DNA of 64,000 nt from Cyrtodaria siliqua (taxonomy: Eukaryota; Mollusca; Bivalvia; Adapedonta; Hiatellidae), in assembly GCA_037043455.1 (NCBI GenBank), contig JAWPHD010000095.1, positions 310,001 through 374,000 on the forward strand, in the 5' to 3' direction. Below are positions 34,724 to 47,901 of this stretch, piece after piece (positions within the stretch are counted from its first letter, which is position 1; each line of letters opens with the position of its first letter). The notes beneath the pieces were generated by a model that made no database searches, had not been told where the DNA came from, and worked only from the letters and a program-made list of their open reading frames with translations. The position numbers were made by a program, and so were the translations under genes.

Positions 34724-35005
34724 TTGGTTAGATATTAGATCATGGCGGGGATTTCTTTATTTATACTGTCCTGTTTTAATGGGATGACAGTAGGGTAAGT
34801 GTGAGGTTTGGAGCGCCCTATTTTGCCACTGACCGTTCCAAGGCGGTAGCCCTATTATTAACCCTTTTGTGTTTGTGATGTCGTTTGCATTTATTATTGC
34901 TTTTGCCTTTTTGTTTGTCTATTTGCGTGTTTGTTTCTGTGTTTTGTGGTTTACTGTCCTCCTTGAATGCTACTTTCCCTGTCCGATCTTTTTATATTTC
35001 TTTTT
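34724..35005 (+). mobile_element. PLE 3' tail inserted in an array intron
   Basis: Plus-oriented, from tgccttgttggttagatatt to tccgatctttttatatttct, after which array sequence resumes at ttattgtggtatta. The core ccactgaccgttccaaggcg is the reverse complement of the copies at 3.8 kb and 11.9 kb. The insertion postdates the array unit it interrupts, and no other unit carries it. Confidence 0.85.
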
Positions 35006-36258
35006 ATTGTGGTATTAAACAGAACGCAATCACGTCGATTCAGTTGTTCTCTTTTGCGTTGACGGGACATCATCGCGTCACTCTGTTATTGAACATTTAG
35101 GTCCCTACACAGTGCATTTTTACTATGTTGGCCAATATAAATGAGGTTTACAGGGCCATTCCGAACGGGACATTTCCAAACTAAAAGCTACATTTTATGT
35201 AACCAAGACATTTGCCCACACAAAACTGCACAATATCTGGTACGTTGACCATGGTTTTTGTTTAATTTGAGTGGTTTCCGCTATTGCGTTATTTTGGGCT
35301 TTAACTCCAGAGGTTGGACCAGAATTCCTACTCTTCTTCATCACCCATAGAACTGCCATATTTAGTAGGCAGGATCATCTAATAGCTGCACATCCTATTT
35401 CAGATTCTGTTGATTTCACCTGCAACGACAATAAACATATCTGTCAGCAATTATTAAAAATATTTAAAACCAAAGAACACACTACTGCTTTTTAAAACGT
35501 ACGAAGTATCCTACCGTAGGGTTGAAGGGGGATAGCTGTGTAGTGAGACTGAAAACACTGATAAAAGAGATGCATTAACTATCGCCTCTCAGTTATGTGG
35601 TCGTACTCTATATTTCTCTGTGAATTCAACTGCTCTGGTTTGTTCAATACAATTCTGGTTAAATTCTGAGGTGTTACTAATTATGTATTAAAGCAATAAG
35701 TTGTAGAGGATGTGCAAAGTTACTGTTTTCTGATGTTTGAAAAGAATAACAAATTCTATGTTAATAAGCAATATAAAACTTCTATGTGTAATATCATCGT
35801 GGTCCATGTGATGTAATATATAACTTCAAATGTTGAAAGCCCTTATACAGAACACAATATCACGAGGCAGTCCTAATAAATATCGGGACGAAAATATAAA
35901 ATTCGATACAAATTTCAGTCTTTAAAAGTATCCATAGATTAATTTTCGCGTCCGCTTTAACTGATGTGGCTGTTCGTGAGTACAATTCTGGATACTTCTT
36001 GAGGTATTCCTTATTATGTATTTAAGAAATACATTGTATATTTAGTGCAACATTACTGTTTCACGATTTCTTCTACAGAAAAATTAGACTAACCCATATC
36101 ATTATCACTATACACATTTTTAATTGTATGTTATATGAACTTAAAATAAGCGGCGATACGTTTTAATGGCTAATGCGAAATTGCTAGAACTTTAAAACGA
36201 CGTAAACGAATACTATCAGGATTAACATTTACATAAGTCGTTTGTTTCATTTTGTCAG

Positions 36259-36381
36259 ATATAAACGAATGTTCAACTGCCAATGGGGGCTGTCATGAAG
36301 ATGCCAACTGCACAAATACGGCTGGATCCCATACATGTAATTGTAAAGACGGATTCAACAGAAATGGAATAGAGTGTACAG
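36259..36381 (+). CDS. cbEGF exon 8
   Basis: Intact exon with T34N and G35R (GFNRNG). Confidence 0.92.
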
Positions 36382-37698
36382 GTATTACTACGTTTATTAT
36401 GCTAATACAAATACATAAAGGTAGATACAGAAATATATCTAAATTTATTGTGGTATTAACAGAATGCAATCACCTCGATTCAGCTGTTATCTTTTGTGTC
36501 GACGGGACATCATCGCGTCACTCTATTATTGAACATTCAGGTCTCCCTACAAAGTGCATTTTTACTATATTGGCCAATATGAATAACGTTTACAGGGCCA
36601 TTCCGAACAGGACATTTCCAAGCTAAAAGCTACTTTTACGTAACGAAGTCATTTCCCCACTAAAAACTGTACGAAATCTGGTACGTTGACCAGGTTTTTT
36701 GTTTAATTTGAGTGGTGTCCGCCATTGCACTATTTTGGGCTTTAACTCCAGAGATTGGACCAGAATTGCAACTCTTCTTCAACACCCATCAAACTGCCAT
36801 ATTTTGTAGGCAGGTCATCTAACAGCTGCACATCCGATTTCAGATTCCGTTCATTTCACCTGCAACAACAATAAACATATCTGTCAGCAATTATCAAAAA
36901 TATTTAAAACCAAAGAACATACTACTACTTTTTAAAGCGTACAAATTATCCTACCGTAGGGTTGAAGGGGGCTAGCTCTGTAGTGAGACTGAAAACACTG
37001 ATAAATGAGATGCATTAACTATCGTCTCTCAGTTTTGTGGTCGTACTCTAGATTTCTCTATGAATTCAACTGCTCTGGTTTGTTCAATACAATTCTGGTT
37101 AAATTCGAGGTGTTTCTAATTATGTATTAAAGAAATAAATTGTAGAGGATGTGCAAAGTTACTGTTTTCAGATGTTTGAGAAGCATACCAAATTCGATAT
37201 TAATAAGCAATATAAAACTGCAATGTGTAATATGATCGTGATTCATGTGCTGTTATATATTACTTTAAATGTTGAAAGCTCTTATACAGAAAACAATATC
37301 ACGAGGAATTCTTAAAAAATAGCGGGACGAAAATATGAAATTCGATACAGATTTCAATCTTTAAAAGTATCCATAGATTAATTATCCCGTCCGCTTTAAC
37401 TGATCTGGCTGTTCGTGAGTACTTTTCTGGATACTTCCTGAGGTATTCCTTATTATGTATTTATGAAATACATTGTATATTTAGTGCAACATTACTGTTT
37501 CCAGATTTCTTCTACAGAAAAATTAGACCAACCCATATCATTATCACTATACACATTTTTAATTGTATGTTATATGAACTTAAAATAAGCAGTGTTAAGT
37601 TTTAATTGGCTAATGCGAAATTGCTAGAATTATAAAACGAAGTAAACGAATAAAATAAGGATTAACATTTACATAAGCCATTTGTTTCATTTTGTCAG

Positions 37699-37821
37699 AT
37701 ATAAACGAATGTCCAACTGCCAATAGGGGCTGTCATGAAGATGCCAATTGCACAAATACCGCTGGATCCCATACATGCAATTGTAAAGACGGATTCACCG
37801 GAAATGGAATAGAGTGTACAG
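37699..37821 (+). CDS. cbEGF exon 9
   Basis: Intact exon with S6P and G10R (CPTANRGC). It starts the 2.6-kb dimer that was copied to exons 11-12. Confidence 0.92.
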
Positions 37822-38860
37822 GTATTACTACGTTTATTATGCTAATACAAATACATAAAGGTAGATACAGAAATATATCTAACTGTATCGTGGTATTAAC
37901 AGAACGCAATCACCTCGATTCAGTTGTTCTCTTTTGCGTTGACGGGACATCATCGCGTCACTCTGTTATTAAACATTCAGGTCTCACTACACAGTGCATT
38001 TTTACTATATTGACCAATATGAATAAAGTTTACAGGGCCATTCCGAACAGGACATTTCCAAGGTAAAATCTACTTTTCATGTATTCAAGTCATTAGCCCA
38101 CACAAAACTGTATAAAATCTGGTACGTTGACCAGGTTTTTTGTTTAATTTGAGTGGTGTCCGCCATTGCACTTTTTTGGGCTTTACCTCCAGAGGTTGGA
38201 CCAGCATTCCTACTCTTCTTTAACACCCATCAAACGGCCATGTTTTGTAGGCAGGGTCATCTAATAGCTGCACATCCAATTTCAGATTCTGTTCATTTTA
38301 CCTACTACAACAATAAACATATCTGTCAGCAATTATTAAAAATATTTTAAACCAAAGAACACATTTCTACTTTTTAAAGCGTACGAATTATCCTACCGTA
38401 GGGTTCAAGGGGGCTAGCTCTGTAGTGAGACTGAAAACACTGATAAATGAGATGCATAAACTATCGTCTCTCAGTTTTATGGTCGTACTCTAGATTTCTC
38501 TTTGAATTCAACTGCTCTGGTTTGTTCAATACAATTCTGGTTAAATTCGGAGGTGTTTCTAATTATGTGGCTGTTCGTGAGTACTATTCTGGATGCATTC
38601 TGAGGTATTCCTTATTATGTATTTAAAAAAATTATTGTATATTTTGTGCAACATTACTGTTTCCAGATTTCTTCTACAGAAAAATAAGACTAACCAATAT
38701 TATTATTACTATACACATTTTAAATTGTATGTTATATGAACATAAAATATGCGGCAATACGTTTTAATTGGCTAATGCGAAATTGCTAGAACTATAAAAC
38801 AACGTAAATGAATAATATCAGGATTAACATTTACATAAGTCGTTTGTTTCATTTTGTCAG

Positions 38861-38983
38861 ATATAAACGAATGTTCAAATGCCAATGGGGGCTGTCATGA
38901 AGATGCCAATTGCACAAATACCGCTGGATCCCATACATGTAATTGTAAAGACGGATTCAACGGAAATGGAATAGAGTGTACAG
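38861..38983 (+). CDS. cbEGF exon 10
   Basis: Intact exon with T7N and T34N, changes shared with exons 12 and 13. The upstream intron carries the 0.28-kb deletion that marks these three units. Confidence 0.92.
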
Positions 38984-40303
38984 GTATTACCCCGTTTATT
39001 ATGCTAATACAAATACATAAAGGTAGAAACAAAAATATATCTACATTTATTATGGTATTAACAGAACACAATCACCTCGATTCAGTTGTTCTCTTTTGCG
39101 TTGACGGGACATCATCGCGTCACTCTATTATTGAACATTAAGGTCTCCCTACACAGTGCATTTTTACTATATTGGCCAATATGAATAACGTTTACAGGGC
39201 CATTCCGAACAGGACATTTCCAAGCTAAAAGCTACTTTTACGTAACGAAGTCATTTCCCCACTTAAAACTGTACGAAATCTGGTACGTTGACCAGGTTTT
39301 TTGTTTAATTTGAGTGGTGTCCGCCATTGCACTATTTTGGGCTTTAACTCCAGAGATTGGACCAGAATTGCTACTCTTCTTCAACACCCATCAAACTGCC
39401 ATATTTTGTAGGCAGGTCATCTAACAGCTGCACATCCAATTTCAGATTCCGTTCATTTCACCTGCAACAACAATAAACATATCTGTCAGCAATTATCAAA
39501 AATATTTAAAACCAAAGAACATACTACTACTTTTTAAAGCGTACGAATTATCCTACCGTAGGGTTGAAGGGGGCTAGCTCTGTATTGAGACTGAAAACAC
39601 TGATAAAAAATAGATGCATTAACTATCGTCTCTCAGTTTTGTGGTCGTACTCTAGATTTCTCTGTGAATTCAACTGCTCTGGTTTGTTCAATACAATTCT
39701 GGTTAAATTCTGAGGTGTTTCTAATTATGTATTCAAGAAATAAATTGTAGAGGATGTGCAAAGTTACTGTTTTCAGATGTTTGAGAAGCATACCAAATTC
39801 GATATTAATAAGCAATATAAAACTACAATGTGTAATATGATCGTGATTCATGTGATGTTATATATTACTTTTAATGTTGAAAGCTCTTATACAGAAAACA
39901 ATATCACGAGGAATTCTTAAAAAATAGCGGGACGAAAATATGAAATTCGATACAGATTTCAATCTTTAAAAGTATCCATAGATTAATTATCCCGTCCGCT
40001 TTAACTGATCTGGCTGTTCGTGAGTACTATTCTGGATACTTCCTGAGGTATTCCTTATTATGTATTTAGGAAATGCATTGTATATTTAGTGCAACATTAC
40101 TGTTTCCAGATTTCTTCTACAGAAAAATTAGACCAACCCATATCATTATCACTATACACATTTTTAATTGTATGTTATATGAACTTAAAATAATCAGCGT
40201 TAAGTTTTAATTGGCTAATGCGAAATTGCTAGAACTATAAAACGAAGTAAACGAATAAAATAAGGATTAACATTTACATAAGCCGTTTGTTTCATTTTGT
40301 CAG

Positions 40304-40426
40304 ATATAAACGAATGTTCAACTGCCAATGGGGGCTGTCATGAAGATGCCAATTTCACAAATACCGCTGGATCCCATACATGCAATTGTAAAGACGGATT
40401 CACCGGAAATGGAATAGAGTGTACAG
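40304..40426 (+). CDS. cbEGF exon 11 (missing third cysteine)
   Basis: The frame and splice sites are intact, but Cys18 is Phe (ANFTNT, codon ttc instead of tgc). In EGF folds the third cysteine pairs with the first, so this domain would leave an unpaired cysteine. It is otherwise at consensus. It is the only cysteine loss in the 22 copies. Confidence 0.91.
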
Positions 40427-41465
40427 GTATTACTACGTTTATTATGCTAATACAAATACATAAAGGTAGATACAGAAATATATCTAAATTTATCGTGGTA
40501 TTAACAGAACGCAATCACCTCGATTCAGTTGTTCTCTTTTGCGTTGACGGGACATCATCGCGTCACTCTGTTATTAAACATTCAGGTCTCACTACACAGT
40601 GCATTTTTACTATATTGACCAATATGAATAAAGTTTACAGGGCCATTCCGAACAGGACATTTCCAAGGTAAAATCTACTTTTCATGTATTCAAGTCATTA
40701 GCCCACACAAAACTGTATAAAATCTGGTACGTTGACCAGGTTTTTTGTTTAATTTGAGTGGTGTCCGCCATTGCACTTTTTTGGGCTTTACCTCCAGAGG
40801 TTGGACCAGCATTCCTACTCTTCTTCAACACCCATCAAACTGCCATGTTTAGTAGGCAGGGTCATCTAATAGCTGCACATCCAATTTCAGATTCTGTTCA
40901 TTTTACCTACTACAACAATAAACATATCTGTCAGCAATTATTAAAAATATTTTAAACCAAAGAACACACTTCTACTTTTTAAAGCGTACGAATTATCCTA
41001 CCGTAGGGTTCAAGGGGGCTAGCTCTGTAATGAGACTGAAAACACTGATAAATGAGAAGCATTAACTATCGCCTCTCAGTTTTATGGTCGTACTCTAGAT
41101 TTCTCTTTGAATTCAACTGCTCTGGTTTGTTCAATACAATTCTGGTTAAATTCTGAGGTGTTTCTAATTATGTGGCTGTTCGTGGGTACTATTCTGGATG
41201 CATCCTGAGTTATTCCTTATTATGTATTTAAGAAATTTATTGTATGTTTTGTGCAACATTAATGTTTCCAGATTTCTTCTACAGAAAAATAAGACCAACC
41301 AATATTATTATTACTATACACATTTTAAATTGTATGTTATATGAACTTAAAATAAGCGGCGATAAGTTTTAATTAGCTATTGCGAAATTGCTAGAACTAT
41401 AAAACGACGTAAACGAATAATATCAGGATTAACATTTACATAAGTCGTTTGTTTCATTTTGTCAG

Positions 41466-41588
41466 ATATAAACGAATGTTCAAATGCCAATGGGGGCTGT
41501 CATGAAGATGCCAATTGCACAAATACCGCTGGATCCCATACATGTAATTGTAAAGACGGATTCAACGGAAATGGAATAGAGTGTACAG
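41466..41588 (+). CDS. cbEGF exon 12
   Basis: Intact exon with T7N and T34N, like exon 10. It sits 2605 bp after exon 10, the dimer period. Confidence 0.92.
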
Positions 41589-42627
41589 GTATTACTCCGT
41601 TTATTATGCTAATACAAATACATAAAGGTAGATACAGAAATATATCTAAATGTATCGTGGTATTAACAGAACGCAATCACCTCGATTCAGTTGTTCTCTT
41701 TTGCGTTGACGGGACATCATCGCGTCACTCTGTTATTAAACATTCAGGTCTCACTACACAGTGCATTTTTACTATATTGACCAATATGAATAAAGCTTAC
41801 AGGGCCATTCCGAACAGGACATTTCCAAGGTAAAATCTACTATTTATGTATTCAAGTCATTAGCCCACACAAAACTGTATAAAATCTGGTACGTTGACCA
41901 GGTTTCTTGTTTAATTTGAGTGGTGTCCGCCATTGCACTTTTTTGGGCTTTACCTCCAGAGGTTGGACCAGCATTCCTACTCTTCTTCAACACTCATCAA
42001 ACTGCCATGTTTAGTAGGCAGGGTCATCTAATAGCTGCACATCCAATTTCAGATTCTGTTCATTTTACCTACTACAACAATAAACATATCTGTCAGCAAT
42101 TATTAAAAATATTTTAAACCAAAGAACACACATCTACTTTTTAAAGCGTACGAATTATCCTACCGTAGGGTTCAAGGGGGCTAGCTCTGTAATGGGACTG
42201 AAAACACTGATAAATGAGATGCATTAACTATCGCCTCTCAGTTTTATGGTCGTACTCTAGATTTCTCTTTGAATTCAACTGCTCTGGTTTGTTCAATACA
42301 ATTCTGGCTAAATTCTGAGGTGTTTCTAATTATGTGGCTGTTCGTGAGTACTATTCTGGATGCATCCTGAGTTATTCCTTATTATGTATTTAAGAAATTT
42401 ATTGTATATTTTGTGCAACATTACTGTTTCCAGATTTCTTCTACAGAAAAATAAGACCAACCAATATTATTATTACTATACACATTTTAAATTGTATGTT
42501 ATATGAACTTAAAATAAGCGGCGATAAGTTTTAATTGGCTATTGCGAAATTGCTAGAACTATAAAACGACGTAAACGAATAATATCAGGATTAACATTTA
42601 CATAAGTCGTTTGTTTCATTTTGTCAG

Positions 42628-42750
42628 ATATAAACGAATGTTCAAATGCCAATGGGGGCTGTCATGAAGATGCCAATTGCACAAATACCGCTGGATCCCA
42701 TACATGTTATTGTAAAGACGGATTCAACGGAAATGGTATAGAGTGTACAG
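42628..42750 (+). CDS. cbEGF exon 13
   Basis: Intact exon with T7N, N28Y and T34N. It is a further 1162-bp monomer copy of the exon 12 unit. The intron after it is expanded to 3.7 kb by insertions. Confidence 0.92.
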
Positions 42751-42993
42751 GTATTACTCCGTTTATTATGCTAATACAAATACATAAAGGTAGAAACAGA
42801 AATATATCTAAATTTATTGTGGTATTAACAGAACGCAATCACCTCGATTCAGTTGTTCTCTTTTGCGTTGACGGGACATCATCGCGTCACTCTATTATTG
42901 AACATTAAGGTCTCCCTACAAAGTGCATTTTTACTAAATTGGCCAATATTTATAAAGTTTACAGGGCCATTCCGAATTCCGAACAGGATATTT

Positions 42994-43940
42994 ATGTTTC
43001 GTTTTCGGCCGTACAAAGTGCAGGTAACCTGAGTTCATTATTGTCAATGTGGAAAGCAAGGCACTAAGAACTATAGTATAGTTTTGTACTTGTCTGACTT
43101 GGAAAAGTCAGACGAAATTTATTTTACTTTGAATTGAAAGTTTAACTCATATATCAAAGTTATACAACTTTAAAAACGGTATTGACAATAAGTTGGATGA
43201 ACATAAATACACACATAATGATTACACATACATGGCTAGCATAATATTCAATCAAATGACTACGTAAGAAAAATGAAATACATTTCAAGGACGTTTGCAG
43301 ACAGAGAAACAAGGCGTTGAGGTATCAGAAAGCATTTATAGGTCCGCTTTTGCAAGCAACGACAGACGCACACTATGAAGGTGGGTGGTGGGGAGGTTAG
43401 GGAAAAACGGTTGACAGACCTGACTCTCCCGCAGAAAATGGCGTCTGTCTTCAATACCTCCCCAGTGGGATATCCATGACAAGGGATATTGGTCCCTGAA
43501 TTGCTAATTGGCCAGCTTCACAAACAGATCGTCTGCTTAGCCTTGTCAGAGTACTGAGAGTACCAAACGCTCCGGCTCTCTGTCTAAACATAAATCCGTT
43601 TTCCTTATTGCAACAGAAAACCCTATTTTATGTTTCGTTTTCGGCCGTACAATGTGCAGGTAACCTGAGTTCATTATTGTCAATGTGGAAAGCAAGGCAC
43701 TAAGAACTATAGTATAGTTTTGTACTTGTCTGACTTGGAAAAGTCAGACGAAATTTATTTTACTTTGAATTGAAAGTTTAACTCATATATCAAAGTTATA
43801 CAACTTTAAAAACGGTATTGACAATAAGTTGGATGAACATAAATACACACATAATGTCCAACCAAAGGGAACCTGCACTTGTAAGGGAAATATCGTACGT
43901 GCCTGTACAATTGCTCCTAAGGTGATATGGCAACCTATTT
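42994..43940. mobile_element. Insertion with 227-bp near-identical direct repeats
   Basis: Copies 42994-43220 and 43630-43856 (both starting atgtttcgttttcggccg) differ by about one base and lie 636 bp apart. The array breaks at gaacaggatattt and resumes at attttccaagctaaaag, suggesting an ATTT target duplication. The insert has no recognisable protein. It may be a tiny LTR-bounded non-autonomous element or a partial tandem copy of a 636-bp unit. Confidence 0.8.
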
Positions 43941-44105
43941 TCCAAGCTAAAAGCTACTTTTTATGTAACCAAGTCATTTGCCGACACAAAACTGTACAAA
44001 ATGTGGTACGTTGACCAGGCTTTTTGTTTAATTATACAGTCTACCATCTGTTACGAACCTCGCATGTTCTAGCTCTTGCTTCTCCCTTACTATTCTACTT
44101 TATAA

Positions 44106-44426
44106 TTATAACTTTTCCTTATCATCATCTCGCTTCTCTTTAGCTAACCTACTTTCTAATTCAAGTTTCTCTGTAGCTAATCTACTTTCTAATTTTAGCT
44201 TCTCTTTAGCTAATCTACTTTCTACTTCTAACCTATCTCTTTCTTCATCTCTTTCCTGCTTTGCTAATTCTCTTTCCTTAAGTCTAAATTCCCTTTCCCT
44301 TGCCTGTTCGTCTCTAAATAAATGTCTAAGCTCCTCTACAGCATACCCTAACTCCTTACCCATATCTGTAATTTCCTTTATGGACGTCATGGTTATAGAC
44401 ATTGTGGAATACTCACTACAATACAC
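44106..44426 (-). pseudogene. Ty3 gag N-terminal coiled-coil fragment
   Basis: A charged, heptad-like stretch starts SITMTSIKEITDMGKELGYA and continues with repeated ESRLAKEKLELESRLA segments. Such helical N-termini are usual in this group of Ty3 gag proteins. The frame is open here, while the copy at 62.28-62.64 kb has a stop in the same place. It is cut off before the gag core. Confidence 0.75.
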
Positions 44427-45049
44427 AAGTCACTAATAATTCTACTCTACTAACTACTAATGGTAAGTCACTGTGTCCTCTGTAAATACCTGGGCATCAT
44501 CATAGGACAAGGTACATACACATTTGTACTAGCGCTAACTACTAACGGTTATGTATAGATAGTATCTAGCTTCCACAATACATGTACACTACATAAAATA
44601 TCTATATTTTATATTGGACATAATTATATACATAAACAATCATAGAAATGTGTATAGCATGTACATGTTTCTATGTTTCTATTCTGCTCAGTTGTATAGA
44701 TATATAGATAGATATTTTATTCAAACATAAGGCATTACGCCCAACAGTTCACATGCAAATAGTACATACATATAAACATGTATATGTAATACACAGACTA
44801 TTTTCCAGTATATGATAATTTGTATAATTTCATAGGTGAGTTTCAAGATACATCTGTATATGTTACTAGTTAAAAAGTATTTGCCAACTATTAAGTATAT
44901 GTGTTTAATATATATTTTTAAATTAATATCCTAAGTACTGATCAGAACACATTTATATCTGTGGACAAAAATGGAGAAAAGTGATATTTATTTATAAAAC
45001 ATGTCGTCTCTTCTTTTAAAACTTTTACAAATGAAAACGGAGAGTGTCT

Positions 45050-45891
45050 TTAACTCTTGTTTTCTGTTGTCATAAGTTCAATAAATTTTGGTATGTTTGG
45101 CAGTTTCCAAAAATATTTGTTAACATATTCTTTTCTAATATTTTGATATAGTGAACACTCCAATACAAAGTGAAATTCGTCTTCTAGTATATTACATAGC
45201 TGGCATTTTCTTTCGGATCTGGGTGTTTTATTTGGTCTATGCCATCGACCAGTTTCTATTTCTAACCTGTGACTAGAGACTTTTAGTTTTGTAACATAGA
45301 CTCTAAATTTCTTTATATTTAGTACATCTAGAAAATACTTTAACCTGAAATCTGATATTATTATGTATGTACTAGCTCTAGTGGAATCCGATAATTCACC
45401 ATTCCAAATTTGTATAAACATATCTTTAATACGTTGTTTAAGTACATTAATGAAATACGTTATGTTTTCTACTCCTTGAGAATACCAAACGTCATTAAAT
45501 CCTGTTCGTTTTAATAACCCTTTAACTTTAGATGCCAAGTTTAATTTGTTTGGGTTTACGATCAGATCATCTAACATAACATTATACATATTTTTTATAT
45601 ATTTGCGATCACTCGTAAGTGTAATATTTAGCCAGAACGGGATAATATAGGCCATACGTTGAATTTTTAAAGGGACTCTCCCGAGTTATCCATATATGAA
45701 ATTATTTTGAGTTTGTGTTTTAATGCATAAAAGTTGTTTACAAATTGAAGGTATACTTTCTCTAACTTTTCCGCATTTGAATATCCACATATCTCTGCGC
45801 CATAACTTAATATTGGCAAAAAGAGTTTGCCAAAAATGTCTAAAGTGTGACTGACAGATAAGTCAGTAAATTGATTTATATATGACTTCAT
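45050..45891 (-). pseudogene. LINE ORF2 C-terminal remnant
   Basis: Two adjacent minus-strand pieces (45891-45667, then 45655-45050) are separated by a frame break. The first has LFLPILSYGAEICGYS, matching the 'PxLxYGxExWG' region after the RT domain of CR1/Jockey-like LINEs. The second has SHRLEIETGRWHRPNKTPR and a zinc-knuckle-like CQLCNILEDEFHFVLEC, the usual end of such ORF2 proteins. The protein ends near 45050 and the 3' tail follows to about 44697. Confidence 0.8.
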
Positions 45892-46482
45892 TTTGAATAT
45901 TGCCTTTAAAGCCTGGCAACTTAATGATTAGATACATATTTCAATACAATTCTGGTTGCATTCTGAGGTGTTTCTAATTATGTATTAAAGACATGAGTTG
46001 TAGAGGAAGTGGTCCATGTGATGTAATAAATTACTTCAAAAGTTGAAGGCCCTTATACAGAAAGCAATATCAGGAGACATTCTTAATAAATAGCGGGACG
46101 AAAATATGAAGTTCGATACAGATTTCAATCTTTAAATGTAAAACTAGGGAGTACCCATAGATTAATTTTCCATTCCGCTTTAACTGATGTGGTTGTTCAT
46201 GAGAACAATTTTGGATACTTCCTGAGGTATTCCTTATTATGGATTTAAGAAATACATTGTATATTTTGTGCAACATTACTGTTTCCAGATTTCTTCTACA
46301 GAAAAATTATACCAAGCCATATTATTATCACTATACACATTTTTAATCGTTTGTTATATGATGGGAAAATAAGCGATGATATGTTTTAATTCGCTAATGC
46401 GAAATTGCTAGAACTATAAAACGACATAAACGAATAATATCAGGATTAACATTTACATAAGTCGTTTGTTTCATTTTTTCAG

Positions 46483-46605
46483 ATATAAACGAATGCTCAA
46501 CTGTCATTGGGGTCTGTCATGAATATGCCAATTGCACAAATACCGCTGGATCCCATACATGTAATTGTAAAGACGGATTCACTGGAAATGGAATAGATTG
46601 TACAG
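46483..46605 (+). CDS. cbEGF exon 14
   Basis: The most diverged copy: A8V, N9I, G11V, D15Y and E39D (ECSTVIGVCHEYANC). All cysteines and both splice sites (ttttttcag, acag|gtatta) are intact. Confidence 0.91.
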
Positions 46606-47901
46606 GTATTACTACGTTTATTATGCTACAGAAATATATCTAAATTTATTGTGTTATTAACAGAACGCAATCACCTCGATTCAGTTGTTATCTTTGCGTT
46701 AACGGGACATCATCGCGTCACTTTATTATTTAACATTTAGGTCTCCCTACACAATGCATTTGTACTATGTTGGCCAATATAAATAAAGTTTACAGGGCCA
46801 TTCCGAACAGGACTTTTCAAAGGTAAAATCTGCCTTTTATGTAACCAAGTCATTTGCCCACACAAATCTGTACAAAAAATCTGGTACGTTGACCAGGTTT
46901 TTTGTTTAATTTGAGTGGTGTCCGCCATTGCACCATTTTGGGCTTTAATTCCAGAGACTGGACCAAAATTCCTACTCTTTTTCAACACCCATCAAACTGC
47001 CATATTTTGTAGGCAGGGTCATCTAATAGCTGCACATCCAATTTAAGACTCTGTTCATTTCACCTGCAACAACAATAAACATATCTGTCGGCAATTATTA
47101 AAAATATTTAAAATCAAAGAACACACTTCTACATTTTAAAGCGTAACAATTATCCTACCTTAGGTTCAAGGGGGCTAGCTGTGTAGTGAGACTAAAAACA
47201 CTGATAAATGAGATGCATTAACTATCGTCTCTCAGTTTTGTGGTCGTACTCTAGATTTCTCTGTGAATGCAACTGCTCTGGTTGTTCAATACAATTCTGG
47301 TTACATTCTGAGGTGTTTCTAATTATGTATTACAAAAATAAGTTGTAGAGGATGTGCAAAGTTACTGTTTTCTGATGTTTGAGAAGCATACCATATTCGA
47401 TATTAATAAGCAATATAAAACTGCAATGTGTAATATAATCGTGGTCCATTTGATGTAGTACATTACTTCAAATGTTGAAAGTCCTTATACAGAAATCAAT
47501 ATCACGAGGCATTCTTAATAAATAGCGGAAGGAAAATATGAAATTCGATACAGATTTCAATCTTTAAAAGTATTCATAGATTAATTTTCCCGTCCGCTTT
47601 AACTAATGTTGCTGTTCGTGATTACAATTTTGGATACTTCCTGAGGTATTCCTTATTATGTATTTAAGAAATACATTGTATATTTTGTGCAACATTACTG
47701 TTTACAGATTTCTTCTACAGAACAGTTAGACCAACCCATATCATTATCACTATACACATTTTTAATTGTATGTTATATGATCGTAAAATAAGCGATGATA
47801 AGTTTTAATTGGCTAATGCGAAATTGCTAGAACTATAAAACGACGTAAACGAATAATATCAGGATTAACATTTGCATAAGTCGTTTGTTTCATTTTGTCA
47901 G

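Larger units (their letters stand above)
44037..45940 (-). mobile_element. Composite insertion: LINE 3' end joined to Ty3 gag 5' region
   Basis: The segment 44037-45147 matches 62277-63380 almost base for base. The right part (about 44697-45940) is a 5'-truncated LINE on the minus strand ending in a TATC-type microsatellite tail. The left part (44037 to about 44690) is the leader and start of gag of the Ty3 element. The array resumes at tcaatacaattctgg, with about 0.36 kb of the unit deleted at the insertion. Confidence 0.82.
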
